Below, in pieces: positions 41,820 through 50,706 of a stretch of DNA of 58,136 nucleotides. Below the pieces are notes generated by a model. The model saw nothing but the letters and a program-made list of their open reading frames with translations. It did not search any database and was not told the DNA's origin. Origin of the DNA: Neptuniibacter marinus (GTDB taxonomy: Bacteria > Pseudomonadota > Gammaproteobacteria > Pseudomonadales > Balneatricaceae); the NCBI RefSeq assembly GCF_001597725.1, contig NZ_LUTR01000021.1:1-58136 (forward strand). The letters run 5' to 3'. How positions within the stretch are numbered: the first letter of the stretch is position 1; each line of letters opens with the position of its first letter. The translations under genes and the position numbers were made by a program.

Positions 41820-42145
41820 AGTAAATCCTTAGTAATGATGGCTACTCAACAAAGTACAAAATCGTATAGAATAACGACCCTTTATACGATACTAGGTAGT
41901 TTTTAGATTTTAAGGGGCTATTTGATGCCCACATTATCATAGATAATGGTGGTTGTTTATGTGGCTTCTTATATTGTTAAGAGTCCCTTTGTATCGGTAT
42001 GGATAATTGACTAATTATCTAGCTAAATATTCATTACTTTCATATAGCTAGAATAAGATTAGTAACGCTTTTAAGGTTGTAATAAGTGGTGTCTCAGAGT
42101 AATTTGGGCATTGCTAAACCTGATATTTATCTCATGGAGAAAAAA
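41820..42145. other. bcp-dapA intergenic region with inverted repeats, no gene
   Basis: This holds two dyads: ATCGTATA/TATACGAT with a 14-base spacer (41861-41890) and GATAATT-GACT-AATTATC (42002-42019). These are candidate regulatory sites for the divergent genes. gcvR, which precedes dapA in some relatives, is absent. The open frame preceding the dapA ATG is not family-like. Confidence 0.5.
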
Positions 42146-43021
42146 ATGATTACTGGCAGCATTGTTGCTCTTGTTACCCCTATGCATTCTAACGGTGATA
42201 TCGATTGGGATAATCTCGATAAAATTGTTGATTGGCATTTGAATAAGGGCACTGATTCTATCGTCGCTGTAGGCACTACGGGTGAGTCTGCTACTTTAAA
42301 CTGCGATGAACACTGCCAGGTTATTAAACGTGTGGTAGACCGAGTCGCTGGCCGTATCCCTGTTATTGCAGGCACGGGCGCTAACTCTACTTCTGAAGCG
42401 ATTGAGTTAACTCAAGAAGCTAAAAATGTAGGGGCGGATGCCTGCCTATTGGTCACGCCTTACTATAATAAGCCAACTCAGGAAGGTTTGTTTCTGCACT
42501 ATAAAACCGTTGCTGAAGCGGTGGATATTCCGCAGATTCTTTACAATGTTCCAGGACGTACGGCTTGCGATATGTTACCTGAGACTGTTCTTCGTCTTGC
42601 TGAAGTGGATAATATCGTTGGTATAAAAGAAGCGACTGGCGATCTAGAGCGTGCGCGTTTTTTGATTGACAATTCTCCCGCCGATTTTGCGATCTATTCT
42701 GGTGATGATGCCACAGCGGTTGAATTAATGATTGCCGGAGGCGATGGGAATATATCGGTTACTGCTAATGTCGCACCAGCGGAAATGTCCCAGCTTTGCC
42801 GTTTTGCTATTACCGGTGATGCAGATGCCGCCCGTGCAACACAAGAAAAACTAATGCCTTTGCACGAAAAACTTTTTGTTGAAGCGAATCCTATCCCAGT
42901 AAAGTGGGCTATGACTGAAATGGGGTTAATGGGGCTTGGTATCCGTTTACCGTTAACCGTATTAGCTGATGAATATCATACAACTGTGCGTGAAGCGTTA
43001 CGTAGCAGTGAAATTATTTAA
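42146..43021 (+). CDS. dapA: 4-hydroxy-tetrahydrodipicolinate synthase
   Basis: This enzyme condenses pyruvate with aspartate semialdehyde in lysine and diaminopimelate synthesis. The start giving [13 protein letters not shown] has GGAG seven bases upstream and yields 291 residues. K161 in GIKEATGD forms the Schiff base, Y133 lies in [13 protein letters not shown], and GTTGESATL contributes the active-site threonines. It lies 12 bp upstream of bamC, the conserved dapA-bamC pair. Confidence 0.96.
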   Translation: MITGSIVALVTPMHSNGDIDWDNLDKIVDWHLNKGTDSIVAVGTTGESATLNCDEHCQVIKRVVDRVAGRIPVIAGTGANSTSEAIELTQEAKNVGADACLLVTPYYNKPTQEGLFLHYKTVAEAVDIPQILYNVPGRTACDMLPETVLRLAEVDNIVGIKEATGDLERARFLIDNSPADFAIYSGDDATAVELMIAGGDGNISVTANVAPAEMSQLCRFAITGDADAARATQEKLMPLHEKLFVEANPIPVKWAMTEMGLMGLGIRLPLTVLADEYHTTVREALRSSEII

Positions 43022-43033
43022 GCGATCATAATA

Positions 43034-44416
43034 ATGAAAAAGATTTTAGCTCTATCGTCAGTTAGCTTGTTAATAGCGGGCTGTGGTGCGTTGGATAATA
43101 ATCCAATCTATGGTGACAACGGTATTGTTCGTGATCGTAGCCAAGATTATGAATTAGCTGAAACCAGCCAGCGTTTAGAAGTTCCTGAACATCTTAGTGT
43201 TAAGCAGACAGAAGAGTCGCTTACTATTCCAGAAATCAGTGATGTCGCAACAGCGCGTACTGGGGACTTTATTGTTCCTAGACCTGAGTTTTTCTATGCT
43301 GAATCTGGTACGGAATCGGTTAGTTTAAAGCGTGAGGGTGGCGATAAACTGATTATCGTTGATGAAGGTATAACAAATGTATGGGTTAAATTGCAGGAAT
43401 TTTGGCAGTTTAACGGTATCGACATTGTTAAATCGGATCCGCGTCAAGGGGTTATGGAGACTCAGTGGATTACTCATGAAGCCAAGGAGCTAAGCTTTGT
43501 CGATTCTTGGGTGAAGCGCCTTACATTCCAAGACCTTCCGGGTGCAACTAAGGATAAATTACAGGTCAGTTTGAAACCTGTTGATGGTGATCCAAATCGT
43601 ACTTCTATAGCGATGCAGCATATACGCTTTGCTGAAGATGATGACGCAACGGAAGTCAATTGGAGTGAGCAAGCACGAGGTGTAAGTTATAAAGCTGATA
43701 TGATGTTTGAAATGTTACGTTACCTAGGTAAAGCGACCGGTGATCGTAGTGCTCAAACATTGGTTGCTTTCCAAGAACAGCGCCGTTTAGGCACGCAGTT
43801 AGGACGTGACTCACGCGGTAATGCGGTATTAAAACTTGATGCTGATGTAGAGTCTGCCTGGAATAATGTGAGTGCTGCATTAGATAAAGCCGATATGGAT
43901 GTAGGTACACGCGATCCTGATTTGGGTTTATTTTATATGACCTACACGACGTCAACACCTTTTGAAAATGAAGAAGAGATGGGCTTCTTTGAATGGCTAC
44001 ACGCAGAACGTGGTCCTATTAAAATTGATACGAGTGCAATTTCTGCTGCTCTAGGTGTTGGTAGTGATGATTCTGAAGGTATCAGTTATACCAGTGGAAA
44101 AACGGCTGCTCGCTTCCAAAATACAGAGAGTCAAATTTCTGCTAGTGCCTTCAATAATCCTGATGACGCTGCTAATAAGAAGGGATATAAAATCTGGTTT
44201 GCAGGTAAACCTATCTATGTGTTTGGTGGGAATGATTCTGGTGTATACAATGAAAACTCCGGTAAGTTCGAGCACACCGGTCAGTATCAATTAAAACTTA
44301 TTCGTACGCGTACCGGTGTTTATCTGAGCGTCTTGACGGCGGAAGGGGTTGCAGCCCCTGCAGTTATAGGTGAAGAGATACTCTGGGAGATTAAAGAGAA
44401 ACTCCCTCGCTCTTAA
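43034..44416 (+). CDS. bamC: Outer membrane protein assembly factor BamC
   Basis: This is a lipoprotein of the BAM complex that inserts beta-barrels in the outer membrane. The lipobox LIAGC puts the lipid anchor at C17. An unstructured, acidic N-terminal stretch follows (RDRSQDYELAETSQRLEVPE), then two helix-grip domains. At 460 residues it is much longer than the E. coli protein (about 344). The extra length lies mainly in the C-terminal half, around 310-400, a Ser/Asp-rich insert. Position after dapA supports the call. Confidence 0.9.
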   Translation: MKKILALSSVSLLIAGCGALDNNPIYGDNGIVRDRSQDYELAETSQRLEVPEHLSVKQTEESLTIPEISDVATARTGDFIVPRPEFFYAESGTESVSLKREGGDKLIIVDEGITNVWVKLQEFWQFNGIDIVKSDPRQGVMETQWITHEAKELSFVDSWVKRLTFQDLPGATKDKLQVSLKPVDGDPNRTSIAMQHIRFAEDDDATEVNWSEQARGVSYKADMMFEMLRYLGKATGDRSAQTLVAFQEQRRLGTQLGRDSRGNAVLKLDADVESAWNNVSAALDKADMDVGTRDPDLGLFYMTYTTSTPFENEEEMGFFEWLHAERGPIKIDTSAISAALGVGSDDSEGISYTSGKTAARFQNTESQISASAFNNPDDAANKKGYKIWFAGKPIYVFGGNDSGVYNENSGKFEHTGQYQLKLIRTRTGVYLSVLTAEGVAAPAVIGEEILWEIKEKLPRS

Positions 44417-44441
44417 TCGTTTAAATAGTTTTATGTTGTAG

Positions 44442-44464
44442 AAAGGGCCTTAGGGCCCTTTTTT
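44442..44464 (+). terminator. Rho-independent terminator after bamC
   Basis: AAAGGGCC-TTAG-GGCCCTTT followed by further Ts. Confidence 0.9.
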
Positions 44465-44487
44465 ATGGGTTTTTGAGGGAGAGGGGT

Positions 44488-45447
44488 ATGCGTGCAGTTA
44501 TACTTGATTTAAAAGGCCTAGAGGCCTTAGATTTGAGTGCCATCGAATTCTTAGTTGAAGAGCTAGTTTGTTATGATCTGACACCGGATAAGGAGATAGG
44601 TAACCGAATTCAAGGTTTCGATATTGTGATAACAAACAAGACGCCTTTAGCACGTCATCACCTAGAGCAGGCCTCCCAATTAAAACTGGTTTGTGTACTG
44701 GCTACCGGAACTAATGTGATCGATAAGCAAGCGGCATGTGAGTTGGGCATTCCCGTGTCTAACTGTGTGGCTTATGGCGTAGATTCTGTAGTTCAGCATG
44801 TCTGGTCACTGATTTTAGCTTTACACACTAACCTGCCGAGTTATGCACAAGATGTTGTCGCGGGTGAGTGGCAGCGTTCAGAACAATTTTGCTTTCTAAC
44901 TCACCCGATTATTGAGCTTAAAGGACGAACGCTTGGAATTATCGGTTATGGAAACTTAGGTAAAGGTGTGGCTAAAATAGCTGAAGCCTTTGGTATGAAG
45001 ATCATTGTATGCCAAAAAATAGGTCAAATTGGAGGGGCTGAACAGGACTCTGATACTACTTGCCCTTTTGATGATTTTATTCAGCAAGCGGATGTTATTA
45101 GTTTGCATTGTCCGCTGACTGATGCAACGGAAAACCTTTTTACTACAGAGGTTTTTGAACAGATGAAGCCTGAGGCTTTTATCATTAATGCAGCGCGTGG
45201 TGGTATTGTTAATGAGGCTGATCTTGCTGATGCGCTGAGGAATGGGGTTATCGCTGGTGCTGCCTTTGATGTATTAACGGAGGAGCCTCCGGTTCATGGT
45301 AATGTTTTGCTCGATCAAAGTATTCCCAACTTTCTCCTGACTCCTCATACCGCTTGGGGAAGTATAGAAGCGCGCAATCGTATTATTGAACAGACGGCTG
45401 AGAATATGAGAGCGTTTCTAAGCGGTACGCCAATTCGTACCGTTTAG
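44488..45447 (+). CDS. D-2-hydroxyacid dehydrogenase, glycerate/hydroxypyruvate reductase-like
   Basis: This 319-residue NAD(P)-dependent dehydrogenase has the nucleotide-binding TLGIIGYGNLGKG and the catalytic Arg region INAARGGIVNEADLADAL. The catalytic His lies in LTPHTAWGSIEARNR. The HTAWGS form is typical of hydroxypyruvate reductase (HprA), which interconverts glycerate and hydroxypyruvate, but related 2-ketoacid reductases cannot be excluded. The ATG at 44488 follows GAGGGAGAGGGG; an ATG-less extension upstream is unlikely. It is convergent with rluA. Confidence 0.85.
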   Translation: MRAVILDLKGLEALDLSAIEFLVEELVCYDLTPDKEIGNRIQGFDIVITNKTPLARHHLEQASQLKLVCVLATGTNVIDKQAACELGIPVSNCVAYGVDSVVQHVWSLILALHTNLPSYAQDVVAGEWQRSEQFCFLTHPIIELKGRTLGIIGYGNLGKGVAKIAEAFGMKIIVCQKIGQIGGAEQDSDTTCPFDDFIQQADVISLHCPLTDATENLFTTEVFEQMKPEAFIINAARGGIVNEADLADALRNGVIAGAAFDVLTEEPPVHGNVLLDQSIPNFLLTPHTAWGSIEARNRIIEQTAENMRAFLSGTPIRTV

Positions 45448-45466
45448 GCTTGTGTGCTATTTCTCT

Positions 45467-46093
45467 TTAAAAAGGACAGGGTACAAAAAACTCAACAAAT
45501 TCACCCGTAATCGGGTGGGGAAAGGATAGCTGTTCGGCATGGAGCAGTAGACGGTCAGATTTTGCTTGGCCTTCTGTATCCGCATAAAACCGATCCCCTA
45601 AAATTGGGTGTCCCATAGCTTGCATATGCACTCTTAATTGATGAGAGCGGCCAGTGATAGGTGTTAGCTCAACGCGAGTATCTTGCTCAGAGCTCTCTTT
45701 AGCCAGTACTTTCCAGTGTGTTAACGCGTTTTTCCCTTGTTCAAAATCGACGATCTGTAAAGGTCTATTTTCCCAATCGCATCGTAAAGGGAGTTCTACA
45801 CTGCCTTCTGATTGCTCTGGCGTACCGGAGATAATGGCCTGATAGCGCTTATGGGTTTGACGCTCTTGAAAGCTACGATTGAGCGATCTTTGTGCTTCCA
45901 ATGTTAAGGCTAATACCATCACTCCGGATGTTGCATAATCTAGCCGGTGAACGACTCTAGCTGTTGGAAATATTGTTTGTACTCGTCGCCATAAACAATC
46001 TTGCTTGTCTTCACCACGGCCAGGAACGGATAAAACATCGTAGGGTTTATTGGCGATTACAAAAGCGTCGTCAGCATAGATAATATCAACCAT
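45467..46093 (-). CDS. rluA: Pseudouridine synthase RluA family (23S rRNA 746/tRNA 32 type)
   Basis: This converts specific uridines to pseudouridine. The 208-residue protein has the catalytic aspartate D52 in VVHRLDYATSGVMVLAL and the family blocks KRYQAIISG and GRSHQLRVHMQAMGHPILGD. The short length without an S4 domain fits RluA rather than RluC or RluD. Its start codon shares one base with the rlmD stop (TAATG), so the two RNA-modification genes are translationally coupled. Confidence 0.92.
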   Translation of the reverse strand: MVDIIYADDAFVIANKPYDVLSVPGRGEDKQDCLWRRVQTIFPTARVVHRLDYATSGVMVLALTLEAQRSLNRSFQERQTHKRYQAIISGTPEQSEGSVELPLRCDWENRPLQIVDFEQGKNALTHWKVLAKESSEQDTRVELTPITGRSHQLRVHMQAMGHPILGDRFYADTEGQAKSDRLLLHAEQLSFPHPITGEFVEFFVPCPF

Positions 46094-47448
46094 TAGATAC
46101 GCTCAAATAGGACAAGAGATTCAACATGAGATGTATGTGGGAACATATCCATAACGCAAAAACGCGTTGCTTTATAACCTTGGGATATTAACTCTGCCCC
46201 ATCACGGGCAAGTGCTGCAGGGTTGCAAGAGACATAGAGTACCATCTCTGCAGAGTGTTGTTTCAGTTGTTTAATAATGTCCAGTGCGCCGGTGCGGGGG
46301 GGATCAAGGACTATTTTATTGAAGCCTTGCTTGTACCAAGGCATGGCGCGTAGGTCATTGGTTAGGTTGGCTTTATGAAATTCACAATTATCGATTTGAT
46401 TGATCTGGGCATTATCATTGGCGCGAATGACCATCTCTTCTACGCCTTCTATGCCGACGATACTTTCAACTTGTGTGGCTATAGGTAGTGTAAAGTTACC
46501 TATACCGCAAAACAGATCTAATACGCGATCATTTTTTGAAAGTTGTAACCAAGATAAAGCCCGCTGGATCATCTGCTCATTAACCTTAGCATTGACTTGA
46601 ATAAAGTCACCAGGTTTGAAATGGATGAGCGTATCTGTCTCAGCTATTCGGTAGTTGAGTTGAGCTTCACCATCAACGGCTTCAATTCGGTCTCCGAAAT
46701 CAAAGTACAGTTTGAAACTGTTTGCTTGCGCAAGTTCATTTAACTGGGTGATAAGTGGCTCTTTAGGCGTTTTCTTTACCCTTAAGGTTAATGCACCTTC
46801 GTTATCACCCATACTGATTTCGGCGTGGGTGATCTCTTTAAAATTTTCTGTCTCTTCAAGTACCGCGGGTAGCGAAGATAAAATTTTATCGAGTGGTTCC
46901 GATAATACTGGGCAGTGGTCTATTTTGATCAGTTTGCTGCTACCCTTCCGGCGAAAGCCAACAATGGCACTATTGTCCCTTGTTAATTGATTAATTCCGA
47001 GACGGCAGCTGCGACGATAGTGCCAGCTAGGACTCGTAATGGGTTGTTCTACTTGTAATGGTGTGAACTTTCCCAGCCTTGATAATTGATCGATGACTAG
47101 TGCTTGTTTTGTGGTGATTTGTTGCTCATGATTTAAGTGCTGGAGGTCACAGCCACCACAACGTTCATAATAATCGCAGGACGCTGGGACCCTATGGGCT
47201 GATGGGGTGACTATTTCTGTGTAGATCGCTTCATCATAGCGACGGTGTCTTGCTTCAATTTTGAATCGTACTTGCTCTGTTGGAAGCGCTCCTGATATGA
47301 AGAGAGTCTTCCCGTCCTGTTTAGCTATGCCGCGGCCTTCATGGCTTAGTCCCTGTACTTCGATGACATCAGGGTACTCAATCGTTTTTTTTGATTGGGG
47401 TGTTTTTGATGCAGTTGGACGGCTAAATAGGCTATTTTTTCGTTTCAT
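46093..47448 (-). CDS. rlmD: 23S rRNA (uracil-1939-C5)-methyltransferase
   Basis: This SAM-dependent enzyme makes m5U1939 in 23S rRNA. The 451-residue protein has an N-terminal TRAM domain (about 25-80). A 4Fe-4S motif follows (C91, C97, C100 in SCDYYERCGGCDLQHL, with a later cysteine in DHCPVLSE). The methyltransferase core has DLFCGIGNFTLPIA, DPPRTGA and the catalytic VSCNPAALARDG. It lies upstream of rluA and 60 bp downstream of cobS on the same strand. Confidence 0.96.
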   Translation of the reverse strand: MKRKNSLFSRPTASKTPQSKKTIEYPDVIEVQGLSHEGRGIAKQDGKTLFISGALPTEQVRFKIEARHRRYDEAIYTEIVTPSAHRVPASCDYYERCGGCDLQHLNHEQQITTKQALVIDQLSRLGKFTPLQVEQPITSPSWHYRRSCRLGINQLTRDNSAIVGFRRKGSSKLIKIDHCPVLSEPLDKILSSLPAVLEETENFKEITHAEISMGDNEGALTLRVKKTPKEPLITQLNELAQANSFKLYFDFGDRIEAVDGEAQLNYRIAETDTLIHFKPGDFIQVNAKVNEQMIQRALSWLQLSKNDRVLDLFCGIGNFTLPIATQVESIVGIEGVEEMVIRANDNAQINQIDNCEFHKANLTNDLRAMPWYKQGFNKIVLDPPRTGALDIIKQLKQHSAEMVLYVSCNPAALARDGAELISQGYKATRFCVMDMFPHTSHVESLVLFERI

Positions 47449-47508
47449 AAGGGATACCAGCAGATTAGCGGGCGATTTTAGCAGAGATTAATAGATGTTA
47501 TATAGAAA

Positions 47509-48273
47509 TTAGCCAATAAACCAAGGCAAACAGAACCAAATATAAATAGTTAACTCAGATAGTTGTTGGCAGCAACCTAAGCAGTCGCCGGTATAACCGT
47601 CTATCCAGGAACGGAAGTACGATGCTAACCAGAATGTAAGCCCTAAGAGGGGAACTAATACGCTGATATAAACAAGAGGGCTAAAGACTAAACAGAGCAA
47701 GGCTGGGATAAAGGCAATAATAAGATCAGTTTTAGTTATTCTGTGGGTAGTCATGACCTTGGCTTTATTTTGTTCTGTAAGGCCGACATAGTTTTCCTTG
47801 TGGATAATTAATAGCGGAAAAAAGCGGCTCAGGCAGTGAGCGCTGATGATGATTAGCACGGTCTCTTGTACAGTGAGTAGAGCGTTATATTTCAACATTA
47901 GGGCCAGTATAATCGCTAACACCCCATAACTGCCCAATCTTGAATCTTTCATAATGTTCAGAATGCGCTGTTTCTCCCATCCGCCGCCGAATCCATCGAA
48001 ACAGTCGGATAGACCATCTTCATGTAGAGCGCCACTCATCCATATACTTGTGGCGATTGATAAGATAACCGCGATAGTGTCAGGAAAAATAAAGGTTCCA
48101 AGCCAGTAAATTAAAGCGGTATAAAAACCTATTAATAAGCCAATCCAAGGTAGGTAACGAGTTGATTCTGCTTGGTTCTCTTTGGAATATTCAACCCAGC
48201 TGGGGGCGCTAAATCTAGTGTAGTAGGTTAGTGCATTAAAAAAAACATGTAGCTGGCGAGGGTATGATTTCAT
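47509..48273 (-). CDS. cobS: Adenosylcobinamide-GDP ribazoletransferase (cobalamin synthase)
   Basis: This membrane enzyme joins adenosylcobinamide-GDP with alpha-ribazole in the final steps of cobalamin synthesis. The 254-residue protein has several membrane helices and the acidic signature GALHEDGLSDCFDGFGGGW, followed by IMKDSRLGSYGVLA. No other cob genes are in the window; the enzyme may serve B12 assembly or salvage encoded elsewhere. It is divergent from the TrpD2-like gene and probably co-transcribed with rlmD and rluA. Confidence 0.95.
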   Translation of the reverse strand: MKSYPRQLHVFFNALTYYTRFSAPSWVEYSKENQAESTRYLPWIGLLIGFYTALIYWLGTFIFPDTIAVILSIATSIWMSGALHEDGLSDCFDGFGGGWEKQRILNIMKDSRLGSYGVLAIILALMLKYNALLTVQETVLIIISAHCLSRFFPLLIIHKENYVGLTEQNKAKVMTTHRITKTDLIIAFIPALLCLVFSPLVYISVLVPLLGLTFWLASYFRSWIDGYTGDCLGCCQQLSELTIYIWFCLPWFIG

Positions 48274-48400
48274 TACACTATTGATCCAGATAATCCAAAA
48301 CCGTTATTGAGTACTAATTAGGTTATATGCGCGATGATGTAGTAATGGGTTAATTCTACTGTATTTATTTCGTTTGCACAGAATAAGGTTAAAGCTGCTA

Positions 48401-49387
48401 ATGATTGAAGAGCATAAGTTTGCCCCCTTTGTAAGAATTTTAGGCAAAGGTAAGACTGGGACACGTTCACTTACCCGTGAAGAGGCTGCTGAGGCCATGG
48501 GAATGATTTTGGATAAGAAGGTGCGGCCTGAACAGCTTGGCGCGTTTCTTATGCTGTTACGCGTTAAGGAAGAGGCGCCGGAAGAGTTAGCCGGTTTTGC
48601 TGATGCTGTGCGTACACGTTACGCGGTGGGTCGTAGGATTGATACTGATTTAGATTGGTCGACTTATGCGGGCAAAAAAAATCGTCATCCTTGGTACTTG
48701 TTAGTAGCACTCTGTCTTGCTAGTCATGGCTATAAAATTTTTATGCATGGGGCTAAAGGGCATACGCCAGGGAGAATCTATCTTGAAGATATGTTAAGCC
48801 TATTTAAGCTTCAGCCTTGTGCTGCTTGGGATGAGGTAGAAACAGAGCTGGCACGTGTGGGGTTTGCTTATATGTCTATCGATAATTTCTGCCCACCTTT
48901 AGGAGAGATTATTCAGCTTAGATCTATCTTAGGCTTACGCTCACCCGTTCATACTCTGTGTCGTATGTTAAATCCTTCTGAAGCGCCTAACAGTATTGAT
49001 GGTGTATTTCATCCTGCTTATGGTCCTATGCATCAAAAGACAGCTCAGTTGCTCGGTGAGCAGCGGAATTTAACGGTTAAAGGCGATGGAGGAGAGGCAG
49101 AGATTCGGCCTGATGCAGAGTGCCTGTTGCAGTGGGTAGAAGAGGGTGAGTTGGTTGAGTATGAGTGGCAAAGGATCGTCGCTAAGCGTTTTGTTAAGGA
49201 AGATAAATTAGATCCGCAAACCTTACTTTCTGTTTGGCAGGGTGACACTCAGCATGAATACGGAGAGAAGGCTATTCTCTCAACTTTGGCTGTTGTCTTA
49301 AGGCTGTTGGGTGAGGATGGAGAGGTCGATGATTTGCTTAAACGTGCGGAGGTGCTTTGGAAAACTCGTAAAATAGATCTATTTTAG
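48401..49387 (+). CDS. TrpD2/YbiB-like glycosyltransferase-family protein
   Basis: This 328-residue protein resembles anthranilate phosphoribosyltransferase in fold (N-terminal helices with GKGKTGTRSLTREEAAEAMG and a GFADAVRTR block). It has the divergent active-site loop of the TrpD2 group (FMHGAKGHTPGRIY). TrpD2/YbiB proteins have been reported to bind nucleic acids rather than make tryptophan. The ATG at 48401 is preferred; an upstream TTG nine codons earlier is possible. It is convergent with the CPA2 antiporter gene, from which a strong hairpin separates it. Confidence 0.82.
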   Translation: MIEEHKFAPFVRILGKGKTGTRSLTREEAAEAMGMILDKKVRPEQLGAFLMLLRVKEEAPEELAGFADAVRTRYAVGRRIDTDLDWSTYAGKKNRHPWYLLVALCLASHGYKIFMHGAKGHTPGRIYLEDMLSLFKLQPCAAWDEVETELARVGFAYMSIDNFCPPLGEIIQLRSILGLRSPVHTLCRMLNPSEAPNSIDGVFHPAYGPMHQKTAQLLGEQRNLTVKGDGGEAEIRPDAECLLQWVEEGELVEYEWQRIVAKRFVKEDKLDPQTLLSVWQGDTQHEYGEKAILSTLAVVLRLLGEDGEVDDLLKRAEVLWKTRKIDLF

Positions 49388-49390
49388 TAT

Positions 49391-49423
49391 ATAAATTGCG
49401 CCGTTAATCACGGCGCAATTTAT
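49391..49423. terminator. Bidirectional terminator between TrpD2-like and antiporter genes
   Basis: ATAAATTGCGCCG and CGGCGCAATTTAT form a perfect 13-pair stem around TTAATCA between convergent genes; the arm includes the antiporter stop codon. Confidence 0.8.
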
Positions 49424-50582
49424 CTGATACAGCGATTGGTGATGGGAAGTTGAAAATCACTACATAACTGGAAAGCAGGAAAGTTAAAATCGCTGTTGCC
49501 TGAATTACGTGTGATGCCTCCTCCCCAATCATCATGGAGCCTGCGGCAATATAAGCGATCAGTAACGAAAATTCACTGATCTGCCCTAGTCGAAATCCTA
49601 CCTCCCAGCCGATTGACGGTGATTCGCTAATACCGTTTAAGAGAAAACGGAAAATCATCGGTTTTAAACTTAATACGAGTAATGCCAATATAACAGCTGG
49701 AATTGCAATGAGTCCCACTAAAGAGAGATTGAAGCTAGCACCGATTGAAAAGAAGAACAGTATTAAGAAAAAATCACGCAAGGGTTTGAGACTTGTAGCT
49801 ATATATTGAGCAATAGGACTAGTCGCTATGGAAACGCCTGCTACAAAAGCACCTATTTCGGCTGATAAGCCAACAAGGTTTGCGAGTTCAGCTAGTCCAA
49901 GGCACCAGCCAATCGCTAGTAGAAAAATATATTCATGAAAACGGTCAAATTTCTGTATCAGTTTTAATAAAACAAACCTGACAAATATAAAAGCACCAAA
50001 GATAAGCAGAGGTAGGGCTACTAAGGTTTTGGCGAAGATAATCATTGTTTCTGAATCGCTAGTTTCCCCTGTACCACTGTAAAGAAATAACAGCATCATA
50101 ATGGCGATCACATCCTGTAGTAGTAATAAGCCTACAACAAGCTCACCTGTATGGCGGTGATGTAAAACGGTAGTGGGAAGTAACTTGATTCCAATAATCG
50201 TGCTGGAAAACATGATAGCGATACCGATAATCATGCATTCTGTTTGTGTATAACCAAAGCTAAAGCCGACAGCATAGCCAATGATAAAAAATAAAACGGA
50301 GCTTGCGATAGCGACTAATGTTGCTTTTTTAAGCATATGAATAAGGTGGGAGGGTTGCATATCAAGACCGAGTAAAAACAGTAAAAAAATGATACCTATA
50401 TGGGATATGTCTGTTAATAACTTAGTATCGGTAACCATAGCTACGCCATAAGGCCCGAGGAGCGCACCTAAAGCGATATAAGCAACCAGCAAAGGTTGGC
50501 GTGTGTAAAGAGCCAATGAGGCAACAATAGCTGCGCCTGTGAAAATTAAGAAAAATGAAAAGACCAGTGACTGCTCAGCCAT
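49404..50582 (-). CDS. CPA2-family monovalent cation:proton antiporter (KefB-like, no RCK domain)
   Basis: This 392-residue protein has about 11-12 hydrophobic helices. It contains FLLFLLGLDMQPSHL, the conserved LLLQDVIAIMMLL helix with the transport aspartate, and SAEIGAFVAGVSIATSP. KefB/KefC proteins carry a C-terminal TrkA-N domain, which is absent here, so glutathione gating like Kef is unlikely. The ion (Na+ or K+) cannot be determined. It stands alone between convergent and co-directional neighbours. Confidence 0.85.
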   Translation of the reverse strand: MAEQSLVFSFFLIFTGAAIVASLALYTRQPLLVAYIALGALLGPYGVAMVTDTKLLTDISHIGIIFLLFLLGLDMQPSHLIHMLKKATLVAIASSVLFFIIGYAVGFSFGYTQTECMIIGIAIMFSSTIIGIKLLPTTVLHHRHTGELVVGLLLLQDVIAIMMLLFLYSGTGETSDSETMIIFAKTLVALPLLIFGAFIFVRFVLLKLIQKFDRFHEYIFLLAIGWCLGLAELANLVGLSAEIGAFVAGVSIATSPIAQYIATSLKPLRDFFLILFFFSIGASFNLSLVGLIAIPAVILALLVLSLKPMIFRFLLNGISESPSIGWEVGFRLGQISEFSLLIAYIAAGSMMIGEEASHVIQATAILTFLLSSYVVIFNFPSPIAVSDKLRRD

Positions 50583-50617
50583 ACAATAGATCCTTAATTA
50601 TGCAGATTAGAATGATA

Positions 50618-50634
50618 AGCCAGATCGTCTGGCT
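50618..50634 (-). terminator. Hairpin downstream of the MATE exporter gene
   Basis: AGCCAGA-CGA-TCTGGCT on the minus strand, followed by TATCATTCT; a weak terminator candidate in the 124-bp gap before the antiporter gene. Confidence 0.45.
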
Positions 50635-50706
50635 TGAACTTAGCTAGATGTTACGCATCCAAATGTAGATATGGATAATAATGCGTTAGGTTGAAGCTTT
50701 TAATCA

